Below the pieces are notes generated by a model. That model was not told where the DNA came from. It ran no database searches and worked only from the letters and a program-made list of their open reading frames with translations. From Sulfuritalea sp. (GTDB lineage Bacteria; Pseudomonadota; Gammaproteobacteria; Burkholderiales; Rhodocyclaceae), in NCBI RefSeq assembly GCF_017302275.1, contig NZ_JAFLDR010000037.1, positions 1-44,212 on the forward strand: a stretch of DNA of 44,212 bases, written 5' to 3'. The position numbers and the translations under genes are program-made. Positions 15,181-24,631 of the stretch are shown here, piece after piece (the first letter of the stretch is position 1; the number at the start of each line of letters is the position of its first letter).

Positions 15181-15594
15181 GATGATTCCTGTAAGGGATG
15201 GCAGAGATCGCGCAGTATGCGGCGCGTTCCCGTCGGGGGGTAGTCGGCGCCGCCTAATGCCGCGACCGCAAGCGACTTAATCGTTCGCCCTGAGCCTGTC
15301 GAAGGGCGCGCAGAGCTTCGACAGGATCAGCCCGAACGGTGGGTTCGGGTTTACGGATGCAGAATCGACAATGCACAGGCGGCATGCCGTGGACTCGGAA
15401 GCGATCGCGGACCAGGCAGAGGCGGGAGGCGTCCTGGCTAAGGAATACGCTGGCCGACTGGGGCGACCTGGCATCGGCAGAATCGCCATGGCAGGAGTCG
15501 CGATCGACCATGCGTTGCGGACCGAACAGGCGCGGCTCGCCGGCGGCAGGACGAGGCAAACAAGCAGCGCCCGGCTCCCGCCAGGCGCAGGCAA
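15181..15594. other. Gene-poor stretch with a REP-like hairpin
   Basis: No open frame here looks like a protein family, though frames are open on both strands as expected in GC-rich DNA. The one clear structure is the long inverted repeat at 15281-15339. The plus-strand frame near 15371-15600 has gene-like composition but overlaps the AlgH-like gene in antisense and is probably a shadow. Confidence 0.5.
15281..15339. repeat. REP-like palindrome (TTCGACAGGCTCAGGGCGAA type)
   Basis: Two 24-base arms, 15281-15304 and 15316-15339, pair with only a few mismatches around an 11-base loop. The arm sequence (TTCGCCCTGAGCCTGTCGAA) is a known, very common interspersed repeat type in beta- and gammaproteobacterial genomes. 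It is probably mobilised by RAYT-type transposases, none of which is in this window. Confidence 0.75.
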
Positions 15595-16242
15595 TCATCG
15601 CAGTGGCGGCCGCCACGCCGCGATCTCGACGGGCGACACCGACGCCGGCGCCCGCACCATCACCTGGGTGGCGCGACGCCACAGCTTGGGCCACAGGTCG
15701 TCGAGCGCTTCGTTGAACAGCGCGTCCGCATCGACCGGCAGCAGGTACCAGTCGCCGCGATCGATCTCGACTTCGAGCTGGTTCGGCACCCAGCTGGCGA
15801 TGCCGCGAAATACCCGCAGGCGGCTGTCCGGGGTGGCCGCGTCGAGCAGGCGCCGCAGGCCCTCGCCGTCGCTGCTGATGAATAGCCGTTCGGCGAGGTT
15901 GATCGCCGCCGCCGGTGCGGTCTCGGCCCGCACCAGGAACACGATCTGCCCCGGCGCCACCGGGCCGCCGTAGTGCAGGCGATGCCTGGCCGCCGCTTCC
16001 AGTCCGGGAAACAGCGGCGCCAGCGACAGGTCGAGCGCGCGATTGACGATGACGCCGATGGTCGAGCGGCTGCGGCCGTGCCGCGTGACGAGGACCACGC
16101 TCTGGCGAAAGCGCGGATCGGCCATCCCTTCGGCCGCGATCAGCAGCACGGAGCGCGCTTCGGCCACGTCCGCCGCCAGCAGCGCGGGCGACGAGATGCA
16201 GCCGAACAGGAGCATCAGGAGGGCGGCGAACAGGCGCGGCAT
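15595..16242 (-). CDS. YqgE/AlgH-family protein with signal peptide
   Basis: This 215-aa protein matches the YqgE/AlgH family from about residue 30, with SVLLIAAEGMADPRFRQSVVLVTRHG, GVIVNRALDL and the HYGGPV motif. Family proteins are usually cytosolic, about 185 aa, and of unclear function (AlgH affects alginate regulation in Pseudomonas). This one starts with MPRLFAALLMLLFGC and a further hydrophobic stretch ending LLAADVAEA, which looks like a Sec signal or lipoprotein signal, so it is probably exported. The start at 16242 is picked for the signal peptide. A longer form from 16299 exists, but neither has a clear ribosome binding site. Confidence 0.82.
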   Translation of the reverse strand: MPRLFAALLMLLFGCISSPALLAADVAEARSVLLIAAEGMADPRFRQSVVLVTRHGRSRSTIGVIVNRALDLSLAPLFPGLEAAARHRLHYGGPVAPGQIVFLVRAETAPAAAINLAERLFISSDGEGLRRLLDAATPDSRLRVFRGIASWVPNQLEVEIDRGDWYLLPVDADALFNEALDDLWPKLWRRATQVMVRAPASVSPVEIAAWRPPLR

Positions 16243-16308
16243 GGAAAAAGCATAGACGCCGCCTGCACCGCGGCCAGCCGGGCGGTCGGGCACCGGCATC
16301 GCGGAAAA

Positions 16309-16740
16309 TCAGGCGGCCGAGGCCTCGGGCGGGACCGGCATCGCACGCCGGTCGATCAGCGCCAACCAGCCGCGGATCACGCGGTAAAGCACCCAGAGGC
16401 CCGTACTGACGATGACCAGGATCGCTGCCGGAATGCCGATCAAGGTCAGCATCAGGATGCCGGCGACCAGCAGCCAGAGCGCGGCGAACCAGAAGGTGCG
16501 CATCTGCCAGCGCCAGTGCGTCGCCAGCCAGGTGCCGCGCACCTTGTCACGGGTGACGTAATTGATGATCACCGCGATGATCGACGGCCAGCCGAAGACG
16601 AAGGCGCCGACCACGGTGGCCGAAGTGAGCACACCGGATATCGCCGAAACCGCGTGGAGGCCATACATCACGTGGCACCAGGCGCGCGGCCCGTCCAGAT
16701 CGCCGTCGTCGCGCGCGGAAATCACTTCGACTTCAGTCAT
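16309..16740 (-). CDS. Small membrane protein (DUF4870-like)
   Basis: This 143-aa protein has about three hydrophobic segments, at residues 28-50, 83-105 and 108-125, with a charged NYVTRDKVRGTWLATHWRWQMRTFW stretch between them. The layout (short cytosolic start, HVMYGLHAVSAISG opening, WLATHWRWQ loop) resembles DUF4870-type membrane proteins of unknown function. An AGGAGGA ribosome binding site sits before the ATG at 16740, and the gene follows ubiD by only eight bases, so it is the last member of the ubiA-ubiD operon. Confidence 0.78.
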   Translation of the reverse strand: MTEVEVISARDDGDLDGPRAWCHVMYGLHAVSAISGVLTSATVVGAFVFGWPSIIAVIINYVTRDKVRGTWLATHWRWQMRTFWFAALWLLVAGILMLTLIGIPAAILVIVSTGLWVLYRVIRGWLALIDRRAMPVPPEASAA

Positions 16741-16748
16741 CTGTCCTC

Positions 16749-18239
16749 CTAGAGTCCCAACTGCTGCCAGAGCGCGTCCACGCGCAGCTTCACGGCGGGG
16801 TCCATGACGATCGGACGGCCCCATTCCCGTGTCGTCTCGCCCGGCCACTTGTTGGTCGCGTCGATGCCCATTTTGCTCCCCAGGCCCGCCACCGGTGAAG
16901 CGAAATCGAGGTAATCAATGGGCGTATTCTCGGCAATCAGGGTATCACGCGCCGCATCGACCCGCGTCGTCAGCGCCCAGATCACCTCGGGCCAGGAACG
17001 CACGTCGACATCGTCGTCGGTGACGACGATGAACTTGGTGTACATGAACTGACGCAGGAAGCTCCAGATGCCGAACATGACCCGCTTGGCGTGGCCGGGA
17101 TAGGCCTTGCGGATCGAGACCAGCGCCATGCGGTAAGAGCAGCCCTCGGGCGGCAGGTAGAAATCGACGATCTCGGGGAAGGTCTTGCGCAGCAGCGGCA
17201 CAAAGACCTCGTTCAGCGCAAGGCCAAGCATTGCCGGTTCGTCGGGCGGCTTGCCGGTATAGGTGGAATGGTAGATCGCGTCGCGCCGCAGGGTGATGCG
17301 CTGCACCGTGAACACCGGAAACTCGGAGACCTCGTTGTAATACCCGGTGTGGTCGCCGTAGGGACCTTCGGCTGCGGTCTCGCCTGGATGGATAACGCCT
17401 TCGAGCACGATCTCGGCGGAGGCCGGCACCTGCAGGTCGGACCCGATGCATTTCACCACCTCGGTCTTGGCGCCGCGCAGCAGGCCGGCGAACTGGTATT
17501 CTGACAGCGTGTCCGGCACCGGAGTCACGGCGCCGAGTATGGTCGCCGGATCGGCGCCGATCACCACCGCGACCGGGAAAGGCTGGCCGGGCTTGGTCGC
17601 GCAATGCTCGCGAAAGTCCAGCGCGCCGCCGCGATGGGCCAGCCAGCGCATGACCAGCTTGTTCGGCGCGAGCAGCTGCTGGCGGTAGATGCCGAGGTTC
17701 TGCCGCGCCTTGTGCGGCCCGCGCGTCACCACAAGGCCCCAGGTGACCAGCGGCGCGGCGTCGCCCGGCCAGCAGGTCTGGATCGGCAGGCGGCCGAGGT
17801 CGACCTCGCGGCCCTCCCAAACGACTTCCTGGCAGGGCGCGGACGAGACGACCTTGGGCGCCATGTTGAGCACCTGCTTGAGGACCGGCAACTTGTCCCA
17901 GGCGTCCTTGATGCCCTTGGGCGGTTCCGGTTCCTTGAGGTAGGCCAGCAGTTCGCCGACTTCGCGCAAGCGGGTCTTCCAGTCCACTGCCGCGCCCTCC
18001 GCTGCCGCGCCTGCGGCAATCCCCATGGCGACGCGCTCGGGCGTGCCGAACAGGTTGGCCAGCACCGGCATGGCGTGGCCCCTGGGATTCTCGAACAACA
18101 GGGCGGGACCGCCGGCGCGCAGCACGCGATCGGCGATCTCGGTCATCTCCAGCTTGGGATCGACCTCCACCGTGATGCGCTTGAGCTGGCCGATGGCTTC
18201 AAGCTGGCGGACGAAGTCGCGCAGGTCGGCGTATTTCAT
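16749..18239 (-). CDS. ubiD: 4-hydroxy-3-polyprenylbenzoate decarboxylase UbiD
   Basis: This 496-aa enzyme matches canonical UbiD, which removes the carboxyl group from the UbiA product in ubiquinone synthesis using prenyl-FMN supplied by UbiX. N181 and R186 (NLGIYR) and the [13 protein letters not shown] motif (E291, D296) are in place. Other landmarks are [13 protein letters not shown] and [52 protein letters not shown]. The length is typical (E. coli 497). The ATG overlaps the stop of the upstream MBL gene (ATGA), and ubiA is two genes upstream, so decarboxylation directly follows prenylation in gene order. Confidence 0.97.
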   Translation of the reverse strand: MKYADLRDFVRQLEAIGQLKRITVEVDPKLEMTEIADRVLRAGGPALLFENPRGHAMPVLANLFGTPERVAMGIAAGAAAEGAAVDWKTRLREVGELLAYLKEPEPPKGIKDAWDKLPVLKQVLNMAPKVVSSAPCQEVVWEGREVDLGRLPIQTCWPGDAAPLVTWGLVVTRGPHKARQNLGIYRQQLLAPNKLVMRWLAHRGGALDFREHCATKPGQPFPVAVVIGADPATILGAVTPVPDTLSEYQFAGLLRGAKTEVVKCIGSDLQVPASAEIVLEGVIHPGETAAEGPYGDHTGYYNEVSEFPVFTVQRITLRRDAIYHSTYTGKPPDEPAMLGLALNEVFVPLLRKTFPEIVDFYLPPEGCSYRMALVSIRKAYPGHAKRVMFGIWSFLRQFMYTKFIVVTDDDVDVRSWPEVIWALTTRVDAARDTLIAENTPIDYLDFASPVAGLGSKMGIDATNKWPGETTREWGRPIVMDPAVKLRVDALWQQLGL

Positions 18240-19336
18240 TTTTCGATTCTAACCGTCCGCGTCTCGCCATGTTTCAGGAGCCAGATCCGGTCGGGCGAAA
18301 GTCGGCGCTGGCGCGACGCCAGTTCGAGGTCTTTGGGCGGCTGGTCGAAGGGCTCCTGGGTCAGGGCGAAGGTGCCCCAGTGCACACCGAGCCCTTGCTT
18401 CGCGTCGAGGTCGAGCAGAATCTGCAGCGCATCGTCGGGATTGACGTGCTGCGGCCCCATGAAGTCGCGCGGCAGGTAGGCACCCACCGGTACCGCGAGG
18501 AGATCCACCGGGCCGAGGCGACGGCGGATTTCGCGGAAGTCGGCCGAGTAGCCGGTGTCACCGGTGTATAGGAAGCGCCAGGCTTCGGCGTCGCCGCGCT
18601 TCCATTCGACCATGAAGCCGCCCCACAGCGAGGCATTTGTGTCGAATGCGGTGCGCCGGCTCCAGTGCTGGGCCGGCGTAAAGCGCAACGTGAGGCCAGC
18701 GATTTCCATCCGGTCCCACCAATCCATCTCGGCCGCCACCGGACCGATGCCCTGCTCCTCGAACCAGGACTTGAGACCCAGCGGCACCACGTAGGCTGGC
18801 CTCTGTCCGGCGGCATGCAGGCGGCGCAGCGTCGGCTCGTCGAGGTGGTCGTAGTGGTTGTGCGAAATCAGCACCAGGTCGATCGGCGGCAGTTGCGCCT
18901 CGGACAGCGGCGGCGGCACATGGCGCGGCGCGCCGAGGTCGAGCAGGCCGCCGATGACGGGGCCGGCCTTGTTCGAGAACTGCGGATCGATCAGGATGTT
19001 CTGCCCGCCCACCTGGAGCAGCAGCGAGGCATGGCCCAGCCAGGTGATGCGCGGCTCCTGGGTGCGTCGCGCCAGCAGGGCATGCTCGACCGGCGCCGTC
19101 CACATCGCGGCAAAGGCCACGTAGCCACCCTCGGGCGGCGCCACCGGACGAAAATCCCCGCGCAGGTTGCGAAACAGGATCTCGTACCAGGGAATGCCGC
19201 CTACCGGTGCTGCGGGATCGGAGTTGACGAAGCCGTTGGGCCGGTGATGGGCCTTGGCCGCGTTGTAGTGGATATTCACCGGCGTGCAGGCGGCAACGCC
19301 GAGGGCCAGCGCGAGCAGCGCGAGCGCCCGCCTCAC
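18236..19336 (-). CDS. Metallo-beta-lactamase-fold hydrolase, predicted lipoprotein
   Basis: This 366-aa protein starts at GTG and overlaps the ubiA stop by four bases (GTGA). It has a lipoprotein signal: [16 protein letters not shown], with Cys 17 as acyl site. The mature part is an MBL-fold hydrolase of the UlaG/RomA/NAPE-PLD-like group. Signs are [26 protein letters not shown], the metal motif [12 protein letters not shown] (HxHxDH), and [13 protein letters not shown]. Relatives include N-acyl-phosphatidylethanolamine phospholipase D. Sandwiched between ubiA and ubiD with 4-bp overlaps on both sides, it is tightly co-translated, although no link to quinone synthesis is known to me. The upstream open frame before the GTG is ubiA shadow. 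Confidence 0.88.
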   Translation of the reverse strand: MRRALALLALALGVAACTPVNIHYNAAKAHHRPNGFVNSDPAAPVGGIPWYEILFRNLRGDFRPVAPPEGGYVAFAAMWTAPVEHALLARRTQEPRITWLGHASLLLQVGGQNILIDPQFSNKAGPVIGGLLDLGAPRHVPPPLSEAQLPPIDLVLISHNHYDHLDEPTLRRLHAAGQRPAYVVPLGLKSWFEEQGIGPVAAEMDWWDRMEIAGLTLRFTPAQHWSRRTAFDTNASLWGGFMVEWKRGDAEAWRFLYTGDTGYSADFREIRRRLGPVDLLAVPVGAYLPRDFMGPQHVNPDDALQILLDLDAKQGLGVHWGTFALTQEPFDQPPKDLELASRQRRLSPDRIWLLKHGETRTVRIEK

Positions 19337-20220
19337 AGGCCGAGCCAGGGCCGCAGGTTGAGCTCGGCGACGATGCCGGCGAAGACCGCCGCGCCGAACC
19401 ACTTGTTGTGGCGGAAGGCGGCGAAGCAGCCGTCACGCTTGCGATCGCGGATCAGCAGGAAATGGTAGCCGGCGATCATCGCGGCGACGCCGAGTCCCGC
19501 GTAGTACGGCCAGGCGTAGGCCAGGCGCAGGCCGACTTCGACCAGTATCAGCAGCGTGATGCCATAGCAGATCATCACCGCGGCGACGTCGAAATTGCCG
19601 AAGGTGATGGCGGCGGTGCGGATGCCGATCTTGAGATCGTCCTCGCGGTCGACCATGGCGTATTCCGTGTCGTAAGCCAGTGCCCAGAACACGTTGGCGG
19701 CCAGCAGCGTCCAACCCACCGGACCGACTTCGCCATCCACCGCGGCGAAGGCCATCGGGATGCCGAAGCCAAAGGCGACCCCGAGGTAGGCCTGTGGCAA
19801 CGCGAAAAAGCGCTTGGTGAAGGGATAACTGGCGGCGAGGAACAGCGCGATCAGCGCCAGCCACCAGACGTCGCGGAAGATCGGCAGGATCAGCAGGAAG
19901 GAACAGAACACCAATACGCCGGCCAAGGTCAGCGCCTCGCGCGTGGAGACCCTGCGCGCCGCCAGCGGACGGTCCCGGGTGCGCTCGACATGCGGGTCGA
20001 AATCGCGGTCGGCATAGTCATTGATGACGCAACCGGCAGAACGCATCAGCAGCGTGCCCAGCGCGAAAATCCAGACCAGCGGCCAGCTCGGCTGGCCGCG
20101 ACTGGCGATCCACAGCGCGCACAGGGTGGGCCACAGCAGCAACAGGGTGCCGATCGGCTTGTCCAGCCGCATCAGCTTTTCGTAGAGGTCGAGGCGCTCT
20201 TTGATCCGGGCGAGATCCAT
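19333..20220 (-). CDS. ubiA: 4-hydroxybenzoate polyprenyltransferase UbiA
   Basis: This 295-aa inner-membrane protein with about eight to nine hydrophobic segments transfers the polyprenyl tail onto 4-hydroxybenzoate in ubiquinone synthesis. The Mg-diphosphate motifs are NDYADRDFD (about residue 66) and [13 protein letters not shown] (about residue 180). Length matches E. coli UbiA (290). The start at 20220 gives [25 protein letters not shown], the usual opening; the open frame further upstream is recG antisense-type noise. It is ten bases from the recG stop, so recG and ubiA may be co-transcribed. Confidence 0.97.
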   Translation of the reverse strand: MDLARIKERLDLYEKLMRLDKPIGTLLLLWPTLCALWIASRGQPSWPLVWIFALGTLLMRSAGCVINDYADRDFDPHVERTRDRPLAARRVSTREALTLAGVLVFCSFLLILPIFRDVWWLALIALFLAASYPFTKRFFALPQAYLGVAFGFGIPMAFAAVDGEVGPVGWTLLAANVFWALAYDTEYAMVDREDDLKIGIRTAAITFGNFDVAAVMICYGITLLILVEVGLRLAYAWPYYAGLGVAAMIAGYHFLLIRDRKRDGCFAAFRHNKWFGAAVFAGIVAELNLRPWLGL

Positions 20221-20230
20221 GGGGCGGATT

Positions 20231-22270
20231 TTACGCCTTGAGCAGTTCCTCGCGTCCGCCCAGCCAGCGCTGCAGGTGCGCCGTCGCCAGCTCCGGCGCG
20301 TCGCGCAGCATGTCCTCGGCGATGACGCGGGCCCGCTCGACCAGCGCGGCGTCCTCCAGATCCGCGTAGCGCAGCAGCGGCATGCCGCTTTGGCGCGCAC
20401 CGATGAATTCGCCGGGACCGCGCAGGCGCAAATCCTCGCGCGCGATCTCGAAACCGTCGTTGGTTTCGAAGATGGCCTTCAGCCGCGCCCGCGCCAGTTC
20501 GCCCAACGGCTGGGCGTAGAGCAGGATGCAGGCCGATTGCGCGGCGCCGCGCCCGACGCGGCCGCGCAACTGGTGGAGCTGGGCGAGGCCGAAGCGTTCC
20601 GCATGTTCGATCACCATCAGGCTGGCGTTGGGCACATCGACACCGACCTCGATCACGGTGGTCGCCACCAGCACGTGGACCTCGTTGCCGACGAAGGCCG
20701 CCATCACCGCCGCCTTGTCGGCGGCCTTGAGCCGGCCGTGCACCAGGCCGATCTTGAGGTCCGGCAGTTCGGCGACCAGGCGCGCATAGGTCTCTTCCGC
20801 GGTCTTGAGTTGCAAGGTTTCACTCTCTTCTATGAGCGGGCACACCCAATAGGCCTGACGCCCCGTCCGACAGGCATCGTGCACACGCTTCAGGACTTCA
20901 TCGCGCCGCCCCTCTGCGACCAGCCTGGTGGTGACCGGGCTGCGTCCCGGCGGCAACTCGTCGAGCACCGAGACGTCGAGATCGGCGTAGTAGCTCATGG
21001 CCAGGGTGCGCGGAATCGGCGTCGCCGACATCGCCAGTTGATGGGCGAAGCTACCCTTGTCCTTCAGCGCGAGGCGCTGGCGCACGCCGAAGCGGTGCTG
21101 CTCGTCGACGATGGCCAACCCGAGACGCGCGAACTCGACCTTGTCCTCGATCAAGGCATGGGTGCCGATCGCGATCGCCGTGTCGCCAGCGCCGACTCTT
21201 GCGATCGCCGCTTCCTTGTCGCGCTTCTTCAGGCTGCCGGTGAGCCAGGCGACTTCCAGCCCCAAGGGCTGCAGCCAGGTCGCGAGCTTGCGGTAATGCT
21301 GCTCGGCAAGGATTTCGGTGGGCGCCATCAGCGCCGCCTGGTGTCCGGCTTCGACCGCATGCAGTATGGCCAGCGCGGCGACCACCGTCTTGCCGCTGCC
21401 GACGTCGCCCTGCAGCAGGCGCTGCATGGGATGCGGCTGACCAAGGTCGGCGGCGATCTCGCGCCAGGCGCGCTGCTGTGCGCCGGTAAGCTTGAAGGGC
21501 AAGGATTTCAGCAGCGCGTCGGTGAACTGCGCCGTCGGCCCCAGCTTCGGTGCACCGCGCGCGCGGCGAGCAAGGTAGGCACGGCGCAGGCTGAGCTGCT
21601 GGGCCAGCAGTTCGTCGAACTGCACGCGGCGCCAGGCCGGGAAGTCGCGCGCTTCGAGCACCGATTGCGCCATCTCGGGCGGAGGGTTGTGGAGGAAGCG
21701 GATCGATTCCGCGATGCCGGGAAGATCCAGGCGGCGCAGCAGGTCCGGTGCCAGCGTGTCGCTGAGATCGACCCGCGCCAGCGCCTTTTCGATCAGGCGG
21801 CGCAGAGTGGCCTGGCCCAGCCCGGCCGTGGTCGGATAGACCGGCGTCAGCCCGTCGGGCAGGGATTCGCCGGCCGCCACCGGATGAAAGCGCGGGTGGA
21901 TGATCTCGGGGCCGAGGTAGCCCTCGTGCACTTCGCCGAAGATGCGCACGCGCGTGCCGGGCTGCAGCACCTTCTGCTGGCTGGGATAGAAATTCAGGAA
22001 GCGTAGTGACAGTGCACCGCCGGCATCGCGCACCCGCGCGATCAACTGGCGGCGAGGACGGTAGGCGACGTCACAGTCGGTGACCTCGACCTCGAACTGG
22101 GCGGCGACGCCGGGACGCGCGTCGGCCAGCGCGGTAATGCGTGTCTCGTCCTCGTAGCGCAGCGGCAAGTGCAGCGCGAAATCGGCGTCGGTCTTGAGGC
22201 CGAGCCGCGCCAGGCGGCCGGCGAGCGTGTTGGAGGCGGCGGCAGCGGGTTTAACGTGAAGAACACCCAT
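20231..22270 (-). CDS. recG: ATP-dependent DNA helicase RecG
   Basis: This 679-aa branch-migration helicase acts at stalled forks and Holliday junctions. Its features are an N-terminal wedge/OB domain (about 1-230), the Walker A motif [11 protein letters not shown] (about residues 283-293), the DEQH box within [14 protein letters not shown], and the [10 protein letters not shown] motif. A GRVGRG helicase motif and a C-terminal RecG wedge follow. Near residues 357-365 it contains ARVGAGDTA, about three residues longer than the AIASG-type segment usual in RecG. That stretch is encoded by the 25-bp dispersed repeat (21176-21200). The ATG at 22270 lacks a visible ribosome binding site; the longer frame upstream runs through the intergenic repeat and is not credible. 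Confidence 0.96.
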   Translation of the reverse strand: MGVLHVKPAAAASNTLAGRLARLGLKTDADFALHLPLRYEDETRITALADARPGVAAQFEVEVTDCDVAYRPRRQLIARVRDAGGALSLRFLNFYPSQQKVLQPGTRVRIFGEVHEGYLGPEIIHPRFHPVAAGESLPDGLTPVYPTTAGLGQATLRRLIEKALARVDLSDTLAPDLLRRLDLPGIAESIRFLHNPPPEMAQSVLEARDFPAWRRVQFDELLAQQLSLRRAYLARRARGAPKLGPTAQFTDALLKSLPFKLTGAQQRAWREIAADLGQPHPMQRLLQGDVGSGKTVVAALAILHAVEAGHQAALMAPTEILAEQHYRKLATWLQPLGLEVAWLTGSLKKRDKEAAIARVGAGDTAIAIGTHALIEDKVEFARLGLAIVDEQHRFGVRQRLALKDKGSFAHQLAMSATPIPRTLAMSYYADLDVSVLDELPPGRSPVTTRLVAEGRRDEVLKRVHDACRTGRQAYWVCPLIEESETLQLKTAEETYARLVAELPDLKIGLVHGRLKAADKAAVMAAFVGNEVHVLVATTVIEVGVDVPNASLMVIEHAERFGLAQLHQLRGRVGRGAAQSACILLYAQPLGELARARLKAIFETNDGFEIAREDLRLRGPGEFIGARQSGMPLLRYADLEDAALVERARVIAEDMLRDAPELATAHLQRWLGGREELLKA
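21176..21200 (-). repeat. 25-bp dispersed repeat, copy within recG
   Basis: Read on the minus strand it begins AAGAGTCGGCGCTGGCGAC and ends CACGGCG, one base different from the GH57 copy. It is read in the same frame as in the GH57 gene and gives ARVGAGDTA. Confidence 0.85.
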
Positions 22271-22288
22271 TGGGCATCGTGTCAGGCA

Positions 22289-22402
22289 TCGAGCGCAGCG
22301 AGCAAACCAGGAACCCCCCGCGAGGGGGCGAGGCGGGAATTCGCGACGCATGCGTCGCGCCGCCGCAGCCGGCTGGCTGTGCAAAGCCAGCCGTGGGCCG
22401 CA
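22289..22402 (-). repeat. Dispersed 3'-flank element, copy A (downstream of ridA)
   Basis: In the sense of ridA it contains three stems: GGCTGGCT/AGCCAGCC (22371-22392), the 16-bp palindrome GCGACGCATGCGTCGC (22343-22358), and a CCCCC/GGGGG stem near 22313-22328. It ends in GCTCGCTGCGCTCGA. It fills most of the ridA-recG gap, just upstream of recG. The second stem has a different sequence but conserved pairing in copy C, which points to selection on structure. Confidence 0.75.
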
Positions 22403-22432
22403 TAGCGGAAAGGGGGGCGGGCGTCTGAAAAG

Positions 22433-22453
22433 GGCTGATTTTGAAAATCAGCC
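22433..22453 (-). terminator. Perfect stem-loop at the ridA stop codon
   Basis: GGCTGATTTT and AAAATCAGCC form a 10-bp perfect inverted repeat around a single centre base. It starts at the ridA stop codon (22448-22450 lies in the right arm), followed in the ridA sense by CCCTTTTC. It could be a terminator, or part of the neighbouring repeat element. Confidence 0.5.
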
Positions 22454-22828
22454 AAGGACGAGCACGGCGTCCGCCTCGACCAGCGCGCCGCGCGGCAACT
22501 CCTTGACGCCGACGGCGGCGCGCGCCGGGAAGGGTTGGCTGAAATACCTCGCCATGGTTTCATTGACTTTGGCGAAGTTGGCCAGGTCGGTCAGGTAGAT
22601 GTTGAGCTTGACCGCGTCGGCGAGCGACGCGCCGGCGGCTTCCGCCACCGCCTTGAGGTTGTCGAAGACGCGCACGATCTGCGCGTCGATGCCCTCGACC
22701 ATGGTCATGGTCGATGGGTCGAGGCCGATCTGGCCCGACATGTAGACGGTGTCGCCGACCTGCACGGCCTGGGAATAGGTGCCGATGGCGGCGGGCGCGG
22801 CGGCGGTGGAAATGATCTTGCGGCTCAT
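22448..22828 (-). CDS. ridA: RidA-family reactive intermediate deaminase
   Basis: This 126-aa protein matches RidA (YjgF/YER057c/UK114), a homotrimeric enzyme that hydrolyses reactive enamine/imine intermediates released by PLP enzymes. Family landmarks are [24 protein letters not shown] (residues 16-39), [26 protein letters not shown], and the active-site [21 protein letters not shown] segment at the end, with the conserved arginine. Length is typical (about 128). It lies ten bases after the SPOR-protein gene and downstream of the PLP enzyme MetY, a sensible partner because RidA protects against enamine by-products of such enzymes (inference). Confidence 0.96.
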   Translation of the reverse strand: MSRKIISTAAAPAAIGTYSQAVQVGDTVYMSGQIGLDPSTMTMVEGIDAQIVRVFDNLKAVAEAAGASLADAVKLNIYLTDLANFAKVNETMARYFSQPFPARAAVGVKELPRGALVEADAVLVLG

Positions 22829-22838
22829 GGTTGGGTTC

Positions 22839-23249
22839 TCACTGTTTCAGGGTTACGGTCTGGGCGCCATAGACGCCCAGTTCCTTGAGTTTTGCGCGCG
22901 CGGCCTCGGCTTCCTCCTGCGTGCGGAACGGCCCCACCGTGACATGCGCCTCGACGCGCAGGCTGGAGGGAATGCCCAGCGCGTCCAGCTTGGCGCGCAC
23001 ATCCTCGGCGGTGGCGACCTCGCTGTAGGAGCTGAGCTGGATGGCGTGGCGCGCGGCAGCGGAGCGCGGCACGGGATCCTGGGGCGAGGCCGCCGGCACA
23101 ATCGGCGCGGATGCCGACGCCGGCGAATACTGCTGCAAGGATTGGTACATGATCCAGGCGCCCATGGCCCCGACCAGCACCAGGAGGACGACCACCAGTC
23201 CGTTGATGCGCTTGACCGGATCACTGCCGCCCTGCGGTGTTTCGCTCAT
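22839..23249 (-). CDS. SPOR-domain membrane protein
   Basis: This 136-aa protein has a short cytosolic start ([17 protein letters not shown]) and one transmembrane helix (about residues 17-36). A Pro/Ala/Ser linker and a C-terminal SPOR domain (about residues 66-136, ending [26 protein letters not shown]) follow. SPOR domains bind denuded peptidoglycan glycans at the division site. The start overlaps the metY stop (ATGA at 23246-23249), and the frame upstream of it is a shadow of metY. Its neighbours do not otherwise hint at division. Confidence 0.88.
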   Translation of the reverse strand: MSETPQGGSDPVKRINGLVVVLLVLVGAMGAWIMYQSLQQYSPASASAPIVPAASPQDPVPRSAAARHAIQLSSYSEVATAEDVRAKLDALGIPSSLRVEAHVTVGPFRTQEEAEAARAKLKELGVYGAQTVTLKQ

Positions 23250-24544
23250 GATGCGCTGCGCTCCAGGGCCTGGTCGATGTCCCACAGGATGTCGTCGAGG
23301 GTCTCGATGCCGATCGAAAGCCGCACCATGTCCGGCGTGACGCCCGAGGCGCGCTGGTCGGCCTCGTTCATCTGGCGATGGGTGGTCGATGCCGGATGGA
23401 TCACCAGGGTCTTGGCATCGCCGATGTTGGCCAGATGCGAGCAGAACTGCAGGGCATCGATGAAACGCTCGCCGGCCGCTTGCCCACCCGTGACGCCGAA
23501 TGCCAGCAACGCGCCGGCTCCGGGGTGGCGCGGCGAGCCGAGGTAGCGCTGCGCCAGTGCGTAGCCGGGACTGGAAGGCAGGCCCGGGTAATTCACCCAT
23601 GCCACGCGCGGATGCTGTTCCAGATGGCGCGCCACGGCCAGCGCGTTCTCGCAATGGCGTTGCATGCGCAGCGGCAGCGTCTCGATGCCCTGCATCAGTT
23701 GCCAGGCCGAGAAGGGCGAAAGCGCGGGGCCGAAGGTGCGCAGGGTCTCCATGCGCGCCTTCATGGTGAAGCCGAAGTCGCCGAAGGTCTCGTAGAACTT
23801 GACGCCGTGATAACCGGCGGAGGGCTCGGTCATTCCGGGGAACTTGCCGTTGCCCCAGTCGAACTTGCCCGACTCGACCACCACGCCGCCCAGGGTGGTG
23901 CCGTGGCCGCCGAGGAACTTGGTCGCCGAATGCACCACGATGTCGGCGCCGTGCTCGAAGGGGCGGCACAGATACGGCGAGGGCACGGTATTGTCGATGA
24001 TCAGCGGCACGCGATGATCGTGGGCGACCCTGGCCACGGCGGCGATGTCGAGCACGTTGAGGCGCGGGTTGGCGACAGTTTCGGCGAACAGGCAGCGCGT
24101 GTTGTCGGACAGCGCGGCGCGGAAGTTCTCCGGATCGTCGGAATCGACGAACACGGTCTCGATGCCGAGCCTGCGGAAACTGACATCGAGCTGCGAGAAG
24201 GTGCCGCCGTAGAGCGAGCGGGCCGCGACGATGCGGTCACCGGCCTGGCACAGCGTCAACAGGGCCAGTGTCTGCGCGGCGAGGCCGGTGGCGGCGGCCA
24301 CGGCAGCGCGACCTCCCTCCAGCGCGGCGACGCGTTCCTCGAAGGCGGCGACGGTCGGATTTCCGATGCGCGAATAGACGTTGCCGAAGGTCTGCAGGTT
24401 GAACAGGCTGGCGGCGTGCTCGGCCGAATCGAAGACGAAGGAGCTGGTCTGGTGGATCGGCAACGCGCGCGCGCCGGTAGCCGCGTCCGGCTGGGCGCCG
24501 GCATGCAGGCAGAGGGTCTCGATTCCGTAGTGGTGATCGCTCAT
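23246..24544 (-). CDS. metY: O-acetylhomoserine sulfhydrylase (MetY), PLP enzyme
   Basis: This 432-aa PLP enzyme of the Cys/Met metabolism family makes homocysteine (or methionine) from O-acetylhomoserine and sulfide (or methanethiol). The PLP lysine is K209 in SATKFLGGHGTTLGG. The opening YGIETLCLHAGAQPDAATGARALPIHQTSSFVFDSAEHAA and the end RLSIGIETLDDILWDIDQAL are typical of the MetY group, which is a little longer (about 430) than cystathionine gamma-synthases. The start at 24544 is chosen because homology begins there; the open frame beyond it is antisense to the YdcF/ElyC gene. It is the first gene of the metY-SPOR-ridA run. Confidence 0.94.
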   Translation of the reverse strand: MSDHHYGIETLCLHAGAQPDAATGARALPIHQTSSFVFDSAEHAASLFNLQTFGNVYSRIGNPTVAAFEERVAALEGGRAAVAAATGLAAQTLALLTLCQAGDRIVAARSLYGGTFSQLDVSFRRLGIETVFVDSDDPENFRAALSDNTRCLFAETVANPRLNVLDIAAVARVAHDHRVPLIIDNTVPSPYLCRPFEHGADIVVHSATKFLGGHGTTLGGVVVESGKFDWGNGKFPGMTEPSAGYHGVKFYETFGDFGFTMKARMETLRTFGPALSPFSAWQLMQGIETLPLRMQRHCENALAVARHLEQHPRVAWVNYPGLPSSPGYALAQRYLGSPRHPGAGALLAFGVTGGQAAGERFIDALQFCSHLANIGDAKTLVIHPASTTHRQMNEADQRASGVTPDMVRLSIGIETLDDILWDIDQALERSAS

Positions 24545-24631
24545 GATGTGCGCGTCTGGGGCGGAGCAATTGCGCCGATAATGGCGGCCCACCGTCATGC
24601 GATGATACGCGATCAGCCTGCTTCCCGGCCC

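Noticed and set aside
15277-15594. Possible small exported protein after the AlgH-like gene
   Set aside because: The frame starts directly at the preceding stop, has no ribosome binding site, shows no family resemblance and runs into the REP-like repeat.
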